Below are positions 1 to 11,000 of a stretch of DNA of 64,000 nt, piece by piece. Position numbers and translations under genes: made by a program. The notes beneath the pieces were generated by a model. That model saw only the letters and a program-made list of their open reading frames with translations. It searched no databases and was not told the origin of the DNA. The stretch is from Acanthopleuribacter pedis. Lineage in GTDB: Bacteria > Acidobacteriota > Holophagae > Acanthopleuribacterales > Acanthopleuribacteraceae. Positions within the stretch are counted from its first letter, which is position 1. Every line of letters starts with the position of its first letter. The stretch is taken from contig NZ_JAFREP010000009.1 of the NCBI RefSeq assembly GCF_017377855.1, positions 1 through 64,000 on the forward strand. Reading direction: 5' to 3'.

Positions 1-931
1 CGACTTTTTCCGGCAGGCCTTGGTAGGCGCTTTCGGGTCCGTGGTAATCAATGACGAGGCGACGCCCGTCTTGGTCGACCAGCGAGGCGATGCGCGCCGG
101 CTCGGGAACCGTCCCGTCGGCATCCAAGCCACCGACATAAGTCACGGTCAGGAAACGGCCGTTGGGTTGGGTAATGCGAATCGGGTAAAAGCGCACGGCC
201 GAACGATTGGCTTCATCGGTAACGCGCCGTTGCGCCAAAAACTCGGTGACCTGACCGTTGGGTTCTTTGAGGAAGTAATTATTTTGGGAAAAACCCTGGA
301 GCAAGGTGCCGTCGTCGCGCCATCGCCGCGTGATGCGGCGCAAGCTCCGGTCAATGAAATGCACATCGGCCTGCTCAGGTAGACAGCCGAAGGTATCGCA
401 GGCGTCCCGTGCGCCGCCGTCGAAAGGCCCCTTTTGGAACAAAGCGTCGCGACCGAAAACCGCGGCATTGCCGGCCGAATCGACAAAACGCACCCGTTCC
501 CAATCGGCAAAAGCGCTGCTGATCACGCGGTTACGGGCGACGATGTAACCCAGGTTAAAACTCCAACCGAGGCCGAGGTTATGGCTGTCGGGCGTACCGG
601 AGAGTTGGCAAAGCTGAAAGTCGGAGCTGTTGCGACAGTAAGGCTCCTCCGGTGTTTTGTAGATTGGGGTCAGGCTCAGGCCGGGAACGCCGACGGCTTC
701 CAGGGTGATGTTGAGTTTGCCGGTGAACTCGTTGATGTGGGTGTAGGGAATCCCGGTACGCAACCCGATTTGGTCGGCATCGGATGAAAGCGGTTCGATC
801 TCCTCCCGCTGGGTGGGTAACTCGCGCGCGGCGACGCGGGTCACCACGGTTTCTTGGTATGCGTGTAAGGGAAAAAGAGAAAGGACGTTAAGGGCAAGGA
901 TGCAGGTCTGAAGAAATAGGGTTCGTTGCAT
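1..931 (-). CDS. RHS-like secreted protein, N-terminal part (runs off the left edge)
   Basis: An open frame runs without a stop from an ATG at 931 to the window edge, giving 310 codons. The start is preceded by a good ribosome site (AGGAGAGG). The product begins with a signal peptide (MQRTLFLQTCILALNVLSLF, then LHA). It goes on through a Tyr/Asp-rich beta-type region with the phrase LGLGWSFN near residue 112. That phrase, with later text such as 'ITQPNGRFLTVTY' and 'SLVDQDGRRLVIDYHG', is typical of the N-terminal part of RHS/YD-repeat proteins, which form large secreted shells that often carry a variable C-terminal toxin. The C-terminus lies outside the window, so the toxin question cannot be answered here. 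It could instead be a non-toxic wall-associated YD protein. Confidence 0.7.
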   Translation of the reverse strand, partial: MQRTLFLQTCILALNVLSLFPLHAYQETVVTRVAARELPTQREEIEPLSSDADQIGLRTGIPYTHINEFTGKLNITLEAVGVPGLSLTPIYKTPEEPYCRNSSDFQLCQLSGTPDSHNLGLGWSFNLGYIVARNRVISSAFADWERVRFVDSAGNAAVFGRDALFQKGPFDGGARDACDTFGCLPEQADVHFIDRSLRRITRRWRDDGTLLQGFSQNNYFLKEPNGQVTEFLAQRRVTDEANRSAVRFYPIRITQPNGRFLTVTYVGGLDADGTVPEPARIASLVDQDGRRLVIDYHGPESAYQGLPEKV

Positions 932-1214
932 CGGATTACCTCTCCTGTGAAGGGTGAAAACGTCAAAACGGAGAAGCCGGCAAACAAAGGTACGCCGAAT
1001 GGCGCCGATAAAAAACCGGCCGATATAGAAAAGAGGATCGTTCAATCGATCACCTTGAGTGTAACAAGGCCCACAGGACAGCCCCTGTCATACTGTTAAA
1101 GACAGGTCAAAAAAGTGTGTCCTCTTACCCAGCAGGTGCAAAAAGCACCAGGGATCGTGTCGTAGATACAACGCTTTTAAAAATCCGAATCTGGTCCACC
1201 GGCGGCCGGTGCCG

Positions 1215-2618
1215 TCAATCCTCACCCAACATCGGGCGGGTGTCCATCGCTTCCATGCGGCGGGCGCCGCTTTCCGTAAACAGGACCGGCACCATATCTT
1301 CCGACCAACTTTGGAACCAACGACGCAAGGCCGGCGGCCAGGCCTCGACCGAGTCGGGTTTGACCAGCACTTCCAGTACTTCCTCCGCGCTGCCCTCCAA
1401 CAAATCGGCGATGCTTTCCGCGAAGGCCGCGACACGGTGGAGCACCTGCTTCTCGGAACATCGCAACTGCACAATCGAATGCACGTGGGGTTCCAACGCG
1501 GCCATCCGTGTTTCATCCAACAACAAGCGGCGGTCCGACTCCAGGTCATGGGGGAATTCCGCCAAGGCGTCACGACATCGTTTGGCGGTCATCAACATGA
1601 CCTGGCGCTCGTTTTCTTGGGAAACGATTTTGCCGGCCTTCACCAGCCGCTGCTCCAAGGTGTTGTTCCAATCAATCAACAGACACCGCTGCGCCTTCAG
1701 GGCACGGCCCAGCTTTTCATAACGGCGGAAATGCAGCGAAAAAAAGGGGCCTTGCTGCCGCTTGAGGAATGCATTTTTCTTGGCTTCACAGGGGTCGTCT
1801 TTGGTCGCGGCAATTGAAATGGCGGCCTGCCAACGATCGTTGTTGAGATCGAAAAAGCCGTAGCTGGCAAAGAAGCGGCCCTTGGTTTTGTGGCCGTAGC
1901 TAATCTTGATTTGGCGACCCGCGGCCAAGGGGCCACGCGCGCGAATCTCTAAATCGCCGCCCGGTTCCTTAGCGCGCCACTTGGCGTTGGCCGGCTCGCC
2001 ATGATTGATCATGTCCGCCAGCGGGACCACCACCGGCTCGTCCTTGCCCTCCGCGTTCGGCAGCGAAAAACAACGGGTGTTCACCACCGTCATCGCCCAA
2101 CGCACTTGCTCAAAGCTCCAGTCGTACACATCGCCCAGCTTTTCCCGAATCGTGGCGTACTCACGGCGCAGGATCTTTTGCCGGTGCAAAATGGGTTTGT
2201 GGGTAAAGGACCCAACCAATTCGTCCAACAGGTTTTGGTCAAAATACGCGGGAACATGTTCGTAGTTGGTGGGTAACCGCTTTAGGAAGGGTTGCCAAAA
2301 ACTGTCTTCCCGCCCCGATTCGTTCAGAACAAACAGCGCGAGCAGGGTTTGCGCGGAATGAAGTTCAACCTCGCGCTCGGCGATTAATGCGCCCAGTTCC
2401 GAGTCATGGACGGTTTTCGGGGTGATCATCAAGGATCGCGGCACGGTCAGAATTTCATCCTTACCGTCGAAGGATTTCATGGCCACCAGCGCGCGCTCTC
2501 CGTCCTTCATGGTGGCAATTTGAATGTGGGGAAAACGACAACCGTGCTCCGTCAGCCAAACAAAATAAGTGGACCAGGCATCGTCCGGGACGCCTTTCGC
2601 CTTGCAGTCCAATTTCAC
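1215..2618 (-). CDS. SET-domain protein (putative protein lysine methyltransferase)
   Basis: Likely a protein-lysine methyltransferase of the plant RuBisCO-methyltransferase/SETD3-SETD6 type. The split SET core is visible: an N-terminal stretch resembling the family start (LTEHGCRFPHIQI), then VVVPLADMINHGEPANAKW (the SET NH motif), then ISYGHKTKGRFFASYGFFD (the closing YG...YGF motif). A helical region of roughly 200 residues follows, like the substrate-binding domain of that class. The frame is open to an ATG at 2678 inside the kinase gene. I prefer the GTG at 2618, or the TTG at 2612, which sits 7 bases after GAGGAG, because both fall just after the kinase stop (2624). It appears to be co-transcribed and translationally coupled with that kinase. 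Substrate unknown. Confidence 0.8.
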   Translation of the reverse strand: MKLDCKAKGVPDDAWSTYFVWLTEHGCRFPHIQIATMKDGERALVAMKSFDGKDEILTVPRSLMITPKTVHDSELGALIAEREVELHSAQTLLALFVLNESGREDSFWQPFLKRLPTNYEHVPAYFDQNLLDELVGSFTHKPILHRQKILRREYATIREKLGDVYDWSFEQVRWAMTVVNTRCFSLPNAEGKDEPVVVPLADMINHGEPANAKWRAKEPGGDLEIRARGPLAAGRQIKISYGHKTKGRFFASYGFFDLNNDRWQAAISIAATKDDPCEAKKNAFLKRQQGPFFSLHFRRYEKLGRALKAQRCLLIDWNNTLEQRLVKAGKIVSQENERQVMLMTAKRCRDALAEFPHDLESDRRLLLDETRMAALEPHVHSIVQLRCSEKQVLHRVAAFAESIADLLEGSAEEVLEVLVKPDSVEAWPPALRRWFQSWSEDMVPVLFTESGARRMEAMDTRPMLGED

Positions 2619-2623
2619 GCTCC

Positions 2624-5194
2624 TCACGGGTGGGTCGGATCCGTAGCCGTCCCCGCTTCCAATACCAAACATTGCCAAGGATCACCCTCGGGCAAAAACG
2701 GGCCCATTGCCGTGATGCGGGCCCGTTGGCCCTCATCGGCAGCCGCTAAATGATCGATGGCGAGCACCGCTAACGCTTCGCTCGCGCTGGGATGACGTTG
2801 GTGCTGGACCCTAGCGTAGCAGGCCAACCAATCGATGAACAGACCGGGATTGCGAATTTGCCGATGATAACGTTTGAAGAAAGCGTCCATCCAAACCACG
2901 GCCGCGGCCTGGGTGTCGGCATCCTGGCGACCGCGACACAGCACCGCAAGGGCGGCGTCAAACACGGGAACGGGCGCGGGATAGTACTCCAGCAGCGGTG
3001 GCATCACCTGGCTCACCACATCCAGTTCTTCCTCCGGGGACAGCGTTTCTAATTCAAGTCGTTTAATGCGTAACATCGCGGCGTAGGTATGCTCGACGCC
3101 ATACCAACGTTCAGCACGGCGAACCAGCTCATGCAATCCAACCCGCGCTTCCTCCACGGCGCCCAAATAAAACCCGGCCCGCAACACCAACGCCTGGTTC
3201 AACAGCCATTGAAAGCGGGCGCGACCGGCAAGGGCGGCGGGATCAGCGACGGGCACTCCGGCGGCCATAGCCCGGCATGCCTCAAAACGCCCGCGGCCAA
3301 AAGCAACCAAGGCACGTTCATGCACCTCGCTCAACTGGAAATACAAACCTTCCTCATAGGAGGCCGCCGCAAAGCCGGCCGGTAAAACGGATAAGGCATC
3401 GGCCTTATCCCAGGCACCGTCGGCGGTATAAGCGCGCAGCAGGTACAGCCGCGTTTCCACCGCCAAGGGATGCTCCGGTGCGAGGTAACGCGTCAGGTCG
3501 TCGCGCAACAACCGAAAGCGCCGGATTTGTGCAGCCGGCGTTTCCCATTCACTTTTGAGATAGGCCAATTCACATTGGGCCTGCAGGGTATCCACGTGGT
3601 CAAGTCCCAGTAAACGCCGGCGCAATGCCGCCGACCGTTCCATGTGGAAGACGGCCCGATCATGATCGCCGACAGCGCGATAGGCCTTGCCGATGATGAA
3701 GTTGAGCGAGGCACGCACCTCGGGGCGCCATTCCGCCGACTCAATGCGCGGCCCGAATTCGTGCAGTTGGTCACGCACTTTGACATCACGACCGTAATTG
3801 ACGGGCGAGGCGGAAACGACAAATTCCTCGAGCAGTTCAATGGTTTTTTGTGCCGTTTCCGCTTCCTCGCGAATACGGACCTCGGCCCGTTGCGCCCGCA
3901 CCAACCCCGAAACCAAGCCGAACATGCCGGCCACCACCCCGAGCAGCAAAACAGCCACCCCGGCTGTCAGCAAACTGTTGCGCTGAATGAAGCGTTTGAG
4001 TTGGTAGAGTTTGCTTGGCGGCCCCGCGGCCACGGGCCTTTTTTCCAGATAGCGATCACAATCGTCCGCCAGCGCCTTGGCGGAACCGTAGCGGCGATCC
4101 GGTTCCTTCTCCAGCGCCTTCATCACAATCCAGTCCAAGTCGCGACGGTAGGTTTTGGCCAAAACCTCGCGCGAGACGCCCATCTCCTCCGCTACCTGTT
4201 TCCCGGATCGCAGCACGGCACGACTCGGACGGCGCGGTTTCATCTCGCGAATGTTCTTAAAGGCCTGGTCCCAGGCGTCGCCGGACAACTGCGCCTCACC
4301 AAGGGGCAACACCCCCACCAGCATCTCGTAGAGCAGCACCCCCAGCGAATAGACATCGCAACGCAGGTCAACCAAATTTTGATCCACATGGGTTTGTTCC
4401 GGGCTCATGTAACTCAAGGTACCCACGGCCATACCGGGCAGGGTCAACTGCTGGGAAACCACCAAAAAGCTATGGTCACTCCCCTCATCCGGTTCCACCG
4501 CCTTGGCAATGCCGAAATCAATAATTTTGGGGATCACCAACTTGCCCTCGTGTTTGATGAGGATGTTGGCGGGCTTCAAGTCACGGTGAATAATGCCGCG
4601 CTGGTGGGCGTAATGGACGGCCCGACAAATACGCGCAAACAAACGCAGGCGTTCCGCAACCGACAAGGCATGGGTGCGGCAATAGTCGCCCAAGGGCAAA
4701 CCGTCCACGAATTCCATTGCGAAATAGGCCAACCCCTGATCGGTGGTGCCCATCAGGAATACCTTGGCGATGTGATCGTGATCCAAGCGTGCCAAGGTCT
4801 GAATTTCCAAATCAAAACGACGTTTGGCCCGCTCACTCACGATGCTGGTGCGCATGACTTTCAGCGCGACCCGACGGCGAATCGGGCTCTCTTGCTCGGC
4901 TTCGAAGACAAAACCCATGCCGCCTTCACCGACCACGCGCAATACCCGATAGGGTCCCAGTTCGGTACCAATTAAGGATTCCGGGTTATCGATGGGGTCG
5001 ATGCGATTCACCGCGGCCCCTTCAAAAAAGGAATCCTGGGCGGCTTGTTCGTCACTCTCCAGCATTTTTGACAGTTCGAGGAACAACTCGGGATCGTCGT
5101 TCTCAAGACCGGCCAGGTAGGCGGTGCGTTCGTTTTTTTCCATTGAGTGGCAAGCCTCAAACGCTGCTTCGAGGCGTTTCCACAAGTCGGACAT
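2624..5194 (-). CDS. Receptor-type Ser/Thr protein kinase
   Basis: A Hanks-type kinase, about 856 residues. Visible motifs are the glycine loop GEGGMGFVF, the catalytic lysine in VALKVM, HRDLKPANIL, DFG in IIDFGIAKAV, and the activation-segment end YMSPEQ. An N-terminal helical segment of about 75 residues precedes the kinase. A single membrane segment (about residues 405-430, LLTAGVAVLLLGVVAGMF) separates it from a long helical C-terminal region that may hold degenerate TPRs. The ATG at 5194 follows CGGAG at 5-base spacing and is preferred over the in-frame GTG at 5200. The SET gene follows immediately, so the kinase and methyltransferase probably act together. Confidence 0.92.
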   Translation of the reverse strand: MSDLWKRLEAAFEACHSMEKNERTAYLAGLENDDPELFLELSKMLESDEQAAQDSFFEGAAVNRIDPIDNPESLIGTELGPYRVLRVVGEGGMGFVFEAEQESPIRRRVALKVMRTSIVSERAKRRFDLEIQTLARLDHDHIAKVFLMGTTDQGLAYFAMEFVDGLPLGDYCRTHALSVAERLRLFARICRAVHYAHQRGIIHRDLKPANILIKHEGKLVIPKIIDFGIAKAVEPDEGSDHSFLVVSQQLTLPGMAVGTLSYMSPEQTHVDQNLVDLRCDVYSLGVLLYEMLVGVLPLGEAQLSGDAWDQAFKNIREMKPRRPSRAVLRSGKQVAEEMGVSREVLAKTYRRDLDWIVMKALEKEPDRRYGSAKALADDCDRYLEKRPVAAGPPSKLYQLKRFIQRNSLLTAGVAVLLLGVVAGMFGLVSGLVRAQRAEVRIREEAETAQKTIELLEEFVVSASPVNYGRDVKVRDQLHEFGPRIESAEWRPEVRASLNFIIGKAYRAVGDHDRAVFHMERSAALRRRLLGLDHVDTLQAQCELAYLKSEWETPAAQIRRFRLLRDDLTRYLAPEHPLAVETRLYLLRAYTADGAWDKADALSVLPAGFAAASYEEGLYFQLSEVHERALVAFGRGRFEACRAMAAGVPVADPAALAGRARFQWLLNQALVLRAGFYLGAVEEARVGLHELVRRAERWYGVEHTYAAMLRIKRLELETLSPEEELDVVSQVMPPLLEYYPAPVPVFDAALAVLCRGRQDADTQAAAVVWMDAFFKRYHRQIRNPGLFIDWLACYARVQHQRHPSASEALAVLAIDHLAAADEGQRARITAMGPFLPEGDPWQCLVLEAGTATDPTHP

Positions 5195-5719
5195 GATCAC
5201 TCCGAGGAATCAACAAATTAAGGGCGCAAGACGCGGCAAACGTCCGGGACGAGACCAAAAAGGATGGCGACAAAGGGGTAGGAACAAAGCGAGGAAATAA
5301 AGAAAAAAGGGCGGTCCTGCCGAGCAAAACCAATAAGGTGGGTCGGACGGGCCAAGAACACAGTCTAGCGGAGTTGGCGCCATTGCGCGAGAGCGACCCC
5401 GTCAAAGCCAATTTTTAACTAATTTGGCGGTGTTGCCGATGCTGGACTTGAAAACCGTCACCGAACAAGAAATGTTCAAATTCAGAAAACTGAGAACGGA
5501 TAATTATCGATGAATTCATTTGATGTTCCCAAAGGGTAAATGTTTACACGTTTCTTGGAATTCTCTTGAACCGCGTTTCGCGGCAATCACCCGTCAACGC
5601 ATGTGTGTCTCCACGGCGGTTTTCAGGCTCACCTTAACTTCTCCGCCCTGCCGAGCGACATGTCGCCACCCGCGTTCGGCATATTCCCCAAACCAACCAT
5701 TTTTTCAAGGATCGGCTTT
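5195..5719. other. Intergenic region between divergent kinase and TonB-receptor genes
   Basis: About 525 bases between divergent genes, so promoters for both should lie here. The middle (about 5400-5560) is more AT-rich than its surroundings. I see no convincing -35/-10 pair, operator or RNA, and no credible small gene. Confidence 0.5.
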
Positions 5720-7696
5720 ATGTGGCATTTTTCACTGCTCACTCTGATGGTCGCCCTGTTTTCGCCGCCCGTCATTCCCGACCCGCCCCAAGCGGCGGGC
5801 GCCCTTAACCTGCAAGATTTATTGGAACTTGATGTTTCCGTGGCCGCCGTGCGCGCCGAACACCTGATCAGTACGCCCGCGGTGGTTTCGCGCATCAATG
5901 TGGCCGATTACCGCCACATGGGCTTCACCCATCTGGTCGAACTGCTGGGCATGGTGCCCGGTTTGGTTCCGATTCACACCGAAATTGGGACCAACACCTT
6001 GATGGTGCGCGGCCTATCGGAATTTTTTAACCAAAAAGTGCTTTTCCTTCTGGACGGCGTTCCCTATTGGCAATCAGCCCATGGGGACCACCCGTTGCTA
6101 GGGATCCCCCTCGAAGCGATCAGCCACCTGGAAATCATTCGCGGCCCGGGATCGGTCCTTTACGGAACCAACGCCACCGCCGCGGTGATCAACGTGGTGC
6201 TCGCCAAGGAACGGAGCACCACCTTCCAGGCCGGTCTCGGAAACCACCGCCGCCGCCGTCTCGGGTTCCACCAAAACGGCGACTTGGGCCCCGGCATGTG
6301 GCGCTACCAAATCGCGGCCGAGTGGCATGACAGCGCCGGTTACGAGGCCATGTTCGAACAAAGGGAGCCACCACCCTTTTTCCCAGAAAACACCCCGTCC
6401 CAGGGGCGAATTACCCGCAAACAAGGTGCCCGCTCGATCCTGGCCAAGTTCACCTACGACGAGGATCTGACCCTTCTCGCCCACGCCTTCAGCTCAGAGA
6501 GTACGGGTTTGGCCGGACCGGCACGGGTCACCAACCGTTCCGAACTCCAATACGAAGGGCGGCTTCTCCACGCGGACAAAGTTTTTTACGGCAACAAATG
6601 GACCTTAGAAGGCTATGCGGACTACAACCAGTTCTACCTGAGCATCCCTACCGCCAACCTATTCGAGGGCCGCTATGACGGCGTCCAAACCTTTGATAAC
6701 AGCGGCCGTGACAACCATCGTCTGCGCCTCGGCGCCCGCTTTTCCTGGTTCTTTCACCAAGGTCTCGCGCTGAACAACGGCCTTGAATACGAACACCGCG
6801 AGGCGGGTTTGTACCGCAACGTACCCACCGATCCGGGGCGAGCGGCGGTCGTCACCATGGAACCCAGTCACCAGGATGAACAGTCGTTTTTCAGCCAACT
6901 GGACTGGCACCAAGGGCCGTGGCGCGTGCTGGCGGGATTCCGCCATACCGACTTGGGGCACGCCCAATCACAAACACAACCGAGACTTGCGGTCATTCAC
7001 CATTTCTCAAAAAATCTATCGCTTAAGGGACTTTATTCCGAAGGCTTCAACAGTCCAAATTTCATACAAACACGGGTGAATATCGAAAACGTCATTGTCG
7101 GAAACGCCGATTTACAACCCGAACAGGTAAAAACGATTGACATCTCGCTAAACTACGCGACGCCCCGCCGAATGTTCGTCGCCAACCTTTACCGTTTCTC
7201 CGGCGAGGATTTTATCCTGCGAACACCGAATCCCACGACCCTGGGCAGCGTTTACGTCAACCGCCCGGCCTTCTCCCGTTGGGGCTGCGAGATCGACATG
7301 CACCATTCCAGCGAACCGCTGTTGTTCACCGCCAACCTCGCCTACAACAACGCGGGTAATCGCGACCTAAGCGACGATCCCGGTTCGCTGTTCACACCGC
7401 GCTGGACAGGCGCGCTGGGCGCGGTGTTGTCCTTGAAACCCAGCACCCGGCTAGGTTTGTCGTGGCGTTATGTCGCCGAACAAGAAGCCGCGCCTTCACA
7501 CCATCGCCTCAACATTGCTTACACGCGGGGCGGTCGATTCTGGGAGGTGAAGATCATCCTGGAAAATGTTATGGGCCAAGCGGTTTATTTTGCGGACATC
7601 GTGAATCTTCAGCGCCACCGCATCACGCCCAGCGGTGATCCAGACGCCGCGCTCCTGGTGGAAGGGCGCCTCAAGTTAGGCGGAAAGCGCCGTTAA
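5720..7696 (+). CDS. TonB-dependent outer-membrane receptor
   Basis: About 658 residues. After a signal sequence (MWHFSLLTLMVALFSPP) comes LNLQDLLELDV, the usual lead-in of this receptor type. The plug domain follows (VSRINVADYRHMGFTHLVELL, VRGLSEFFNQKVLFLLDGVP, LEAISHLEIIRGPGSVLYG), then a beta-barrel with late motifs such as GLYSEGFNSPNF and YSEGF-like strands. The frame extends upstream to 5603, but the ATG at 5720 has AAGG 9 bases upstream and starts directly at the signal peptide. No siderophore or sugar genes are adjacent, so the substrate is unknown. The stop overlaps that of the convergent small membrane gene. Confidence 0.9.
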   Translation: MWHFSLLTLMVALFSPPVIPDPPQAAGALNLQDLLELDVSVAAVRAEHLISTPAVVSRINVADYRHMGFTHLVELLGMVPGLVPIHTEIGTNTLMVRGLSEFFNQKVLFLLDGVPYWQSAHGDHPLLGIPLEAISHLEIIRGPGSVLYGTNATAAVINVVLAKERSTTFQAGLGNHRRRRLGFHQNGDLGPGMWRYQIAAEWHDSAGYEAMFEQREPPPFFPENTPSQGRITRKQGARSILAKFTYDEDLTLLAHAFSSESTGLAGPARVTNRSELQYEGRLLHADKVFYGNKWTLEGYADYNQFYLSIPTANLFEGRYDGVQTFDNSGRDNHRLRLGARFSWFFHQGLALNNGLEYEHREAGLYRNVPTDPGRAAVVTMEPSHQDEQSFFSQLDWHQGPWRVLAGFRHTDLGHAQSQTQPRLAVIHHFSKNLSLKGLYSEGFNSPNFIQTRVNIENVIVGNADLQPEQVKTIDISLNYATPRRMFVANLYRFSGEDFILRTPNPTTLGSVYVNRPAFSRWGCEIDMHHSSEPLLFTANLAYNNAGNRDLSDDPGSLFTPRWTGALGAVLSLKPSTRLGLSWRYVAEQEAAPSHHRLNIAYTRGGRFWEVKIILENVMGQAVYFADIVNLQRHRITPSGDPDAALLVEGRLKLGGKRR

Positions 7697-7947
7697 CCCT
7701 GTTCGCCCTGCTCTTTGAGCCGTTTCTCCGCGCGTTCGCGCCGTTCGTCGCGCCAGTTGACCACGGTCTGATAACTGGACAACAAGACAATGGTGGCGAA
7801 AAAGGAAATCCACCCATAGCCGTCGGGTACGAAGTACCAAGGCGCAAAGGCGAGCACCACCCACACAACCCGCATCGGCCAGGTTTCGAGGTTCATGGTG
7901 ATAACGACCAAGCTAAGCCCTACCAAAATTGTCATGACGTACCACAT
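7693..7947 (-). CDS. Small membrane protein of unknown function
   Basis: 84 residues with two or three hydrophobic segments (WYVMTILVGLSLVVI, VVWVVLAFAPWYFV, ISFFATIVLL) and a charged, Arg/Glu-rich cytoplasmic tail (WRDERRERAEKRLKEQGEQG). The ATG at 7947 has AGGAG 7 bases upstream and is preferred over an ATG at 7998. The gene converges on the TonB receptor gene, and the two stop codons overlap (7693-7696). No family recognised. Confidence 0.65.
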   Translation of the reverse strand: MWYVMTILVGLSLVVITMNLETWPMRVVWVVLAFAPWYFVPDGYGWISFFATIVLLSSYQTVVNWRDERRERAEKRLKEQGEQG

Positions 7948-8096
7948 GAACCACTCCTTTGGTGACGAATCGGGGAAAACCTGAACAACAGGTTTCAAGC
8001 AAAAACCGACTCATTCTAACCCGGTTTCGCGCACGGATGACGGCGACCTTGCCGACCTGTAAGAAAAAGCAACTTGACCCATAACACCGCTACGGC

Positions 8097-11000
8097 TCAA
8101 GGCGGTTCGGGCCAATTCCGTGCGCGGCGGGTGAGGAAATGGTTCTCGCCAATTTTATCCGCCAAACGATCACAGGCGGCGCGGTGTTGCTCCGGCCCCG
8201 CTTCGTCCCCTCGCTCCGCGCGTAACCGCCCTTCAACCGCCGCTGAAAAATCCCGATGATGGTGATCCTCGGGTAATGCTGCCACGAAGTGCCGGTTCAC
8301 CGTCTCAAAAACGGCTTCGGCTTCATCCCATTGGTTTCGCGCCGCGAGCAGCGCGACACGCTCCATACGAATTTGGTTCAGGGTAAAGTGGTGATCGGGC
8401 AAAATCCCCCGCGCCTTGGTCAGCAGTGACCGCTGCAGCGCATCGGCCTCGTCCCATTGTTGCAGACCCATGTGGATGCGAACCTTGAGAACCTGAAGTG
8501 AAAAGAAGTAGTTCGTGGTTTCATTTTCACCCACAACCGCCAATCCTTTAACCACAAAGGGTTCAGCTTCCTGGTATCGTGCTCGCTCAATTAAGGTTCG
8601 AGCAAGACCGGCATAGATCGCCGCCTGTTCGCGAAAGGTTTTCAATTCAATCTCTTGAGCAATGGCATCGCCCTCGCGGTATGCGGCCTCGGCTTCCTCC
8701 AACAAACCGGACCGGTAAAAAATATCGCCACGTGAGCGCCAAATCCCCATGGTACGCGGGCTTTTATCGCCGCGCAGCTCGCGAATCATCGCCAGCGCCC
8801 GCGTGTTGTCGGCCACCGCGGCCTCAAAGCGCCCGTTCCAAGCGGCGAGATCCGCCCGGCCGTTGAGGGTGACGGCGGTGTATTCATGGGTTTCTCCGTA
8901 GGCTTTCTCCATCGACGCATAGGCAAGGTCGTACAGGTCAAGCGATTGCGCCCAATCACCGCGGGTTTGTAAAAGGACGGCCAAGTTGTAGGCGGTCACG
9001 GCGGTGCGCGGGTGATCGTCGCCAAAGAGTTCACGCCGCAATGCAAGGGCCTCGCGGTAAAAAGTTTCCGCCTTTTCAAACATGCCTAGATTTTTGTAGA
9101 AGAGACCCAAGTTATTGGCGTAGAGCGACGTGCGCACGTGGTTTTGGCCGTAACTGCGCCGAATCACCTCATAAGCGCGCAACAGGCAATGCTCCGCCTC
9201 CTCATTCTTGCCCGTATCGAGCAACAGTAGTCCGAGGTTGTTCAGGTTCGTTGCGGTCTGGGGATGGTCTTCTCCGAAAACAGCTTTACTGTGCGCCATG
9301 GATTCACGGTAAACCATCTCGGCCTGATCCACACGGCCCATGCGGCTGAGCAGAACCCCGAGGTTTCCGCGTGTTTTGTTGGTCATCAGCCCCTCGTTCC
9401 CGTTAAATAACAGAAAGCCGGCCAATGCTTTGCGCAAGGATGCTTCCGCGTCCTCATACCGACCGCGATCAATTTCTATCTGGCCGCGATGGTAGGCGGT
9501 AAAGGCAAGGAGGGGATGATCCCCCTGGTAAAGCCGCGCCCCCATCGCCTCCGCCTGTTTCACCAACGTTTCCCCTTGTTCATCCTGGGACAACAATTGG
9601 GAAATAGAGAGACGTCGGTGGAGGTTGCGCAGCATGGTGGGATGGTCGTCCCCAAACAAGTCACGAATGATTTGGTCGGATGCATCCAATAACCTGAGGG
9701 CTTCATCCAGGTTTTCTCGGTTAATTTCGATATCAGCCCGTAGTCTGAAGGTCACCGCAAGCTCGAAATGGTTGCTTCCTAAACGCTGAACTTGTCGGTC
9801 GGCCAGTTCCTTAAGCAGGGACGCCGACGCCTCTTGCTCATCCAATGACAGCAACAACGAGGCCGTCAACTGATCGAAATGCATCCGTTGTTGGAAGGGC
9901 AAGACGGCAATCCTCGGTTCAATTTCCGACCAGTAGCGACGGGCTTCCTGATAGCGCCCCCGCCAAACCAGCAGCCAATATCGGTAGAAAAGAACCTCAC
10001 TCGGTTCAGCACCCGCTTCCCAATAAGGCACGATTTCCTTCAACCGCGCTTCCAGCTCGAACCCAAGACCCAAGGTTTTCAAAAGTAACAAGCGCCGCAG
10101 CGAAGCTTCGAGAAACACGGGGCTGCCCGGCTCTGAATTGTGAACCGCACGATCTAACAAGGCGCGCGCCTCTTCAAAGTGCCCGACCGAATGGTAGACC
10201 CGACCAATGGTAGAGAACAGCCGGTTCTGGATTTCGGGTTCGTCCGCCAGATCAAGTTCGATCCGCTCGCGCCCTAGACGCATCACCTCATAGGCTGTTA
10301 CCTCGCGACCGTAACTAGAAAAGGGATCGATCTGATCGAACATCGACTCAATGAAGGTAACCACGGTTTCCGCCGTTTGTTTCTCCCGTTGGGCCAGGTC
10401 GCGTTCCTCGAGGATTTTTTTCTGTTGGGCCGAGAGGAGTAGGATAAAGGTGAGAACCGAAGCGAGAAAGGTCGCGGCCAAGGCACTCGGGATGGGGTGC
10501 CGGGCGATGAATTTTCGAAAAAGATAGGTTCGCGTGGCCCGCCTCGCCTGAATCGGTAATCCGGCCTGATAGGCGCTTAAATCGCCGGCAAAGGCTTCGA
10601 CACTGGCATAACGATGTTTCGGTTCTTGGGCAAGGGCTTTGAGCAGGATGGTATCGAGATCGCCGCGTAGTTGGCGCACCCGGTGTCGGTGCGTGCCCGA
10701 ATCCACGGCGCGTTCTTGGGTCGTGTTGCGGCTGGGCGGAACCACGTGACCGTGACGCACCGCTTGCATGAGTTCCGCCACGTTGTCGCAATCAACCTGA
10801 TAGGGCAACTTCCCGGTGAGCATTTCATAAATAACCACACCCAAGCTGTACACATCCGAGGCGGCTTGAAGGTTTTGGCCGCCAATCTGTTCCGGCGAAG
10901 CGTAGCGAACCGTCATCATGTTGCCCAATTCCGTTTCGCGCGCGGGCGCGTTGGTGTCGGGTTTGAACGTAACGGCGATGCCGAAGTCCAATAGCTTGGG

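Noticed and set aside
3644..4975. 443-codon open frame opposite the first kinase
   Set aside because: The opposite strand encodes intact kinase motifs. The antisense product is His/Gln-rich and implausible.
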